Shown here piece after piece: positions 6,575-7,770 of a DNA stretch of 7,770 nucleotides; position 1 is the first letter of the stretch; every line of letters starts with the position of its first letter. The translations under genes were made by a program, and so were the position numbers. Under the pieces are notes generated by a model. That model was not told where the DNA came from and searched no databases. It saw only the letters and a program-made list of their open reading frames with translations. This DNA is from Bacteroides sp. UBA939 (GTDB taxonomy: Bacteria; Bacteroidota; Bacteroidia; Bacteroidales; Bacteroidaceae): NCBI RefSeq assembly GCF_002293435.1, contig NZ_DBDF01000083.1:12634-20403 (forward strand), read 5' to 3'.

Positions 6575-7702
6575 ATGAAAGTACATACCATATTCCGGAT
6601 AGCAGTCTTATTCTTCGCAGTTTTATGCAGGCAAACGGCTTTATGCCAATTGTCCGTGTCTAAGGACAGCAGTATTCCGAATGGAGATAAGACTATAGAA
6701 CTTTATAAATTGGTGAATGAGAATGGCATGTCAGTCAAGGTGACGAATTATGCCGCTTCCCTGACTGATGTTTCTGTTGCCGACAAACAGGGAAACTTCG
6801 GACATGTGGTTTTAGGCTTTGACAGCTTGGAATATTATTTGGGAAAACATCCCAAATTAGGCGCTACAATCGGAAGGTTTGCCAATAGAATCAGAAATGC
6901 CGGATTCAGTTTGGATGGCCGGACGTATCATTTGGATAAAAACAATAAAGGACATTCCATTCATGGGGGGACAAAAGGATTCAATCTTCAAACATTTGAT
7001 ACGGATACATTCTATACAGTAAAAGACACGGCAATTGTAGTTTTCAAGTATAGAAGCATTCATCTGGAAGGAGGTTTTCCGGGTAATTTAAATCTTTCGG
7101 TTGCTTATAAACTGACTAATCATAATGAAATTATCTTGGAGTACACCGCTGTAACAGACAAACCAACGGTGGTAAACCTTACGAATCATAGTTATTTCAA
7201 TCTGACCGGATGCAAAGAATCCGTGTTGGGACATATATATATGATTCAAGCAGACTCCATTACTCCGGTAGATTCCACAGGTATTCCTACCGGAGAATTG
7301 CTGGCTGTGGCAGGGACTGAATACGATTATACTTCTCCATTGCCGGCAGAAACGCGGATACGGAAAATGGGGAAAGGATACGATGTCAATTATAAGTTGA
7401 ATAAGCGTTCTGATTCCCCGGAGCTGGCGGCAGTTGTAATGGAGCCTATCTCCGGCAGGGTTTTAAAGGCATATACTACTGAACCGGGTATGCAGTTTTA
7501 TATTCCGAGTTCGAATATGAACTACCTTGTTGGGCATGATGGTAAGACGTATGGACGATATTATGGATTTTGCCTTGAAATGCAGCATTTCCCGGATTCT
7601 CCCAATAATCCTCAGTTCCCTACCACAAGCTTGTTTCCGGGAGAAACTTACAGGCAAACCACTATTTACAAATTTGAGACTATTATTGGGGCCGTTCCTT
7701 AG
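6575..7702 (+). CDS. galM: Secreted aldose 1-epimerase (mutarotase)
   Basis: A 375-residue GalM-family enzyme that interconverts the alpha and beta anomers of aldoses such as galactose or glucose. Family signatures are in order: GRFANRI (100-106, substrate arginine R105), HSIHGG (127-132, H130), NHSYFNL (204-210, catalytic acid H205), GYDVNY (268-273, D270) and CLEMQ (333-337, catalytic base E335). These residues match the known GalM active site. The N-terminus (K2, R8, hydrophobic 9-18, ending near TALCQ) is a signal peptide, so the enzyme should act in the periplasm, unlike cytoplasmic E. coli GalM. C24 does not sit in a good lipobox, so a lipoprotein is unlikely. The ATG lies 12 bases after the sensor's stop, suggesting co-transcription and possibly translational coupling. 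The usual His after the active-site Asp (GYDHNY in many relatives) is Val here. The true sugar specificity cannot be read from sequence. Confidence 0.93.
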   Translation: MKVHTIFRIAVLFFAVLCRQTALCQLSVSKDSSIPNGDKTIELYKLVNENGMSVKVTNYAASLTDVSVADKQGNFGHVVLGFDSLEYYLGKHPKLGATIGRFANRIRNAGFSLDGRTYHLDKNNKGHSIHGGTKGFNLQTFDTDTFYTVKDTAIVVFKYRSIHLEGGFPGNLNLSVAYKLTNHNEIILEYTAVTDKPTVVNLTNHSYFNLTGCKESVLGHIYMIQADSITPVDSTGIPTGELLAVAGTEYDYTSPLPAETRIRKMGKGYDVNYKLNKRSDSPELAAVVMEPISGRVLKAYTTEPGMQFYIPSSNMNYLVGHDGKTYGRYYGFCLEMQHFPDSPNNPQFPTTSLFPGETYRQTTIYKFETIIGAVP

Positions 7703-7733
7703 CCCGCATTATTCATACTGAGGTTAAGGGAAT

Positions 7734-7758
7734 TGTCAGATTGACACTTTGTATTTTT
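7734..7758 (+). terminator. Weak terminator-like hairpin after galM
   Basis: TGTCA (7734-7738) and TGACA (7742-7746) can form a five-pair stem with a three-base loop (GAT), followed by a T-rich run ending at 7758. It lies 31 bases after the stop codon. The stem is short, so it is weak evidence for the end of the sensor-epimerase transcript. Confidence 0.35.
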
Positions 7759-7770
7759 AATCGCCTGAGA

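Overview
The window looks like part of a carbohydrate-utilisation locus from the Bacteroidota, most likely Bacteroides or a close relative. The main evidence is a one-protein hybrid two-component sensor (periplasmic propellers, histidine kinase, receiver and AraC-type DNA-binding domain in one chain), an architecture characteristic of Bacteroides polysaccharide utilisation loci. AT-rich spacers, exact TAnnTTTG promoter words and the lack of strong Shine-Dalgarno sequences fit the same group. No SusC/SusD pair, transposase, phage gene, tRNA, rRNA or CRISPR array is visible. The species cannot be fixed from what I can see.

Layout: positions 1-448 are non-coding. They hold a small GC-rich hairpin, a triple 10-base motif (one inverted and two direct copies 20 bp apart), two TAnnTTTG promoter words, and a large imperfect hairpin ending one base before the first start codon. 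Positions 449-2350 encode a secreted 633-residue protein. It looks like a helical toroid followed by a beta-sandwich, as in many polysaccharide lyases and some glycoside hydrolases, but I do not recognise a characterised family. Positions 2351-2548 are a 198-bp spacer with a possible terminator and a perfect 13-bp inverted repeat. Positions 2549-6562 encode the hybrid sensor-regulator. Twelve bases later, 6575-7702 encode a secreted aldose 1-epimerase (GalM family). The last 68 bases contain a weak terminator-like hairpin. All three genes are on the + strand.

Inferred working model: the enzyme acts on a glycan in the periplasm or at the cell surface. The sensor detects a released oligosaccharide through its propeller domain and activates transcription of the locus. 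The epimerase interconverts sugar anomers in the periplasm before uptake. The glycan is not identifiable from this window.

The gene content is mostly conventional. The points most worth a second look are the uncharacterised enzyme family, the operator-like motif array, the hairpin against the start codon, and the sensor's missing canonical start codon: its natural signal peptide seems to begin at an ATA codon.
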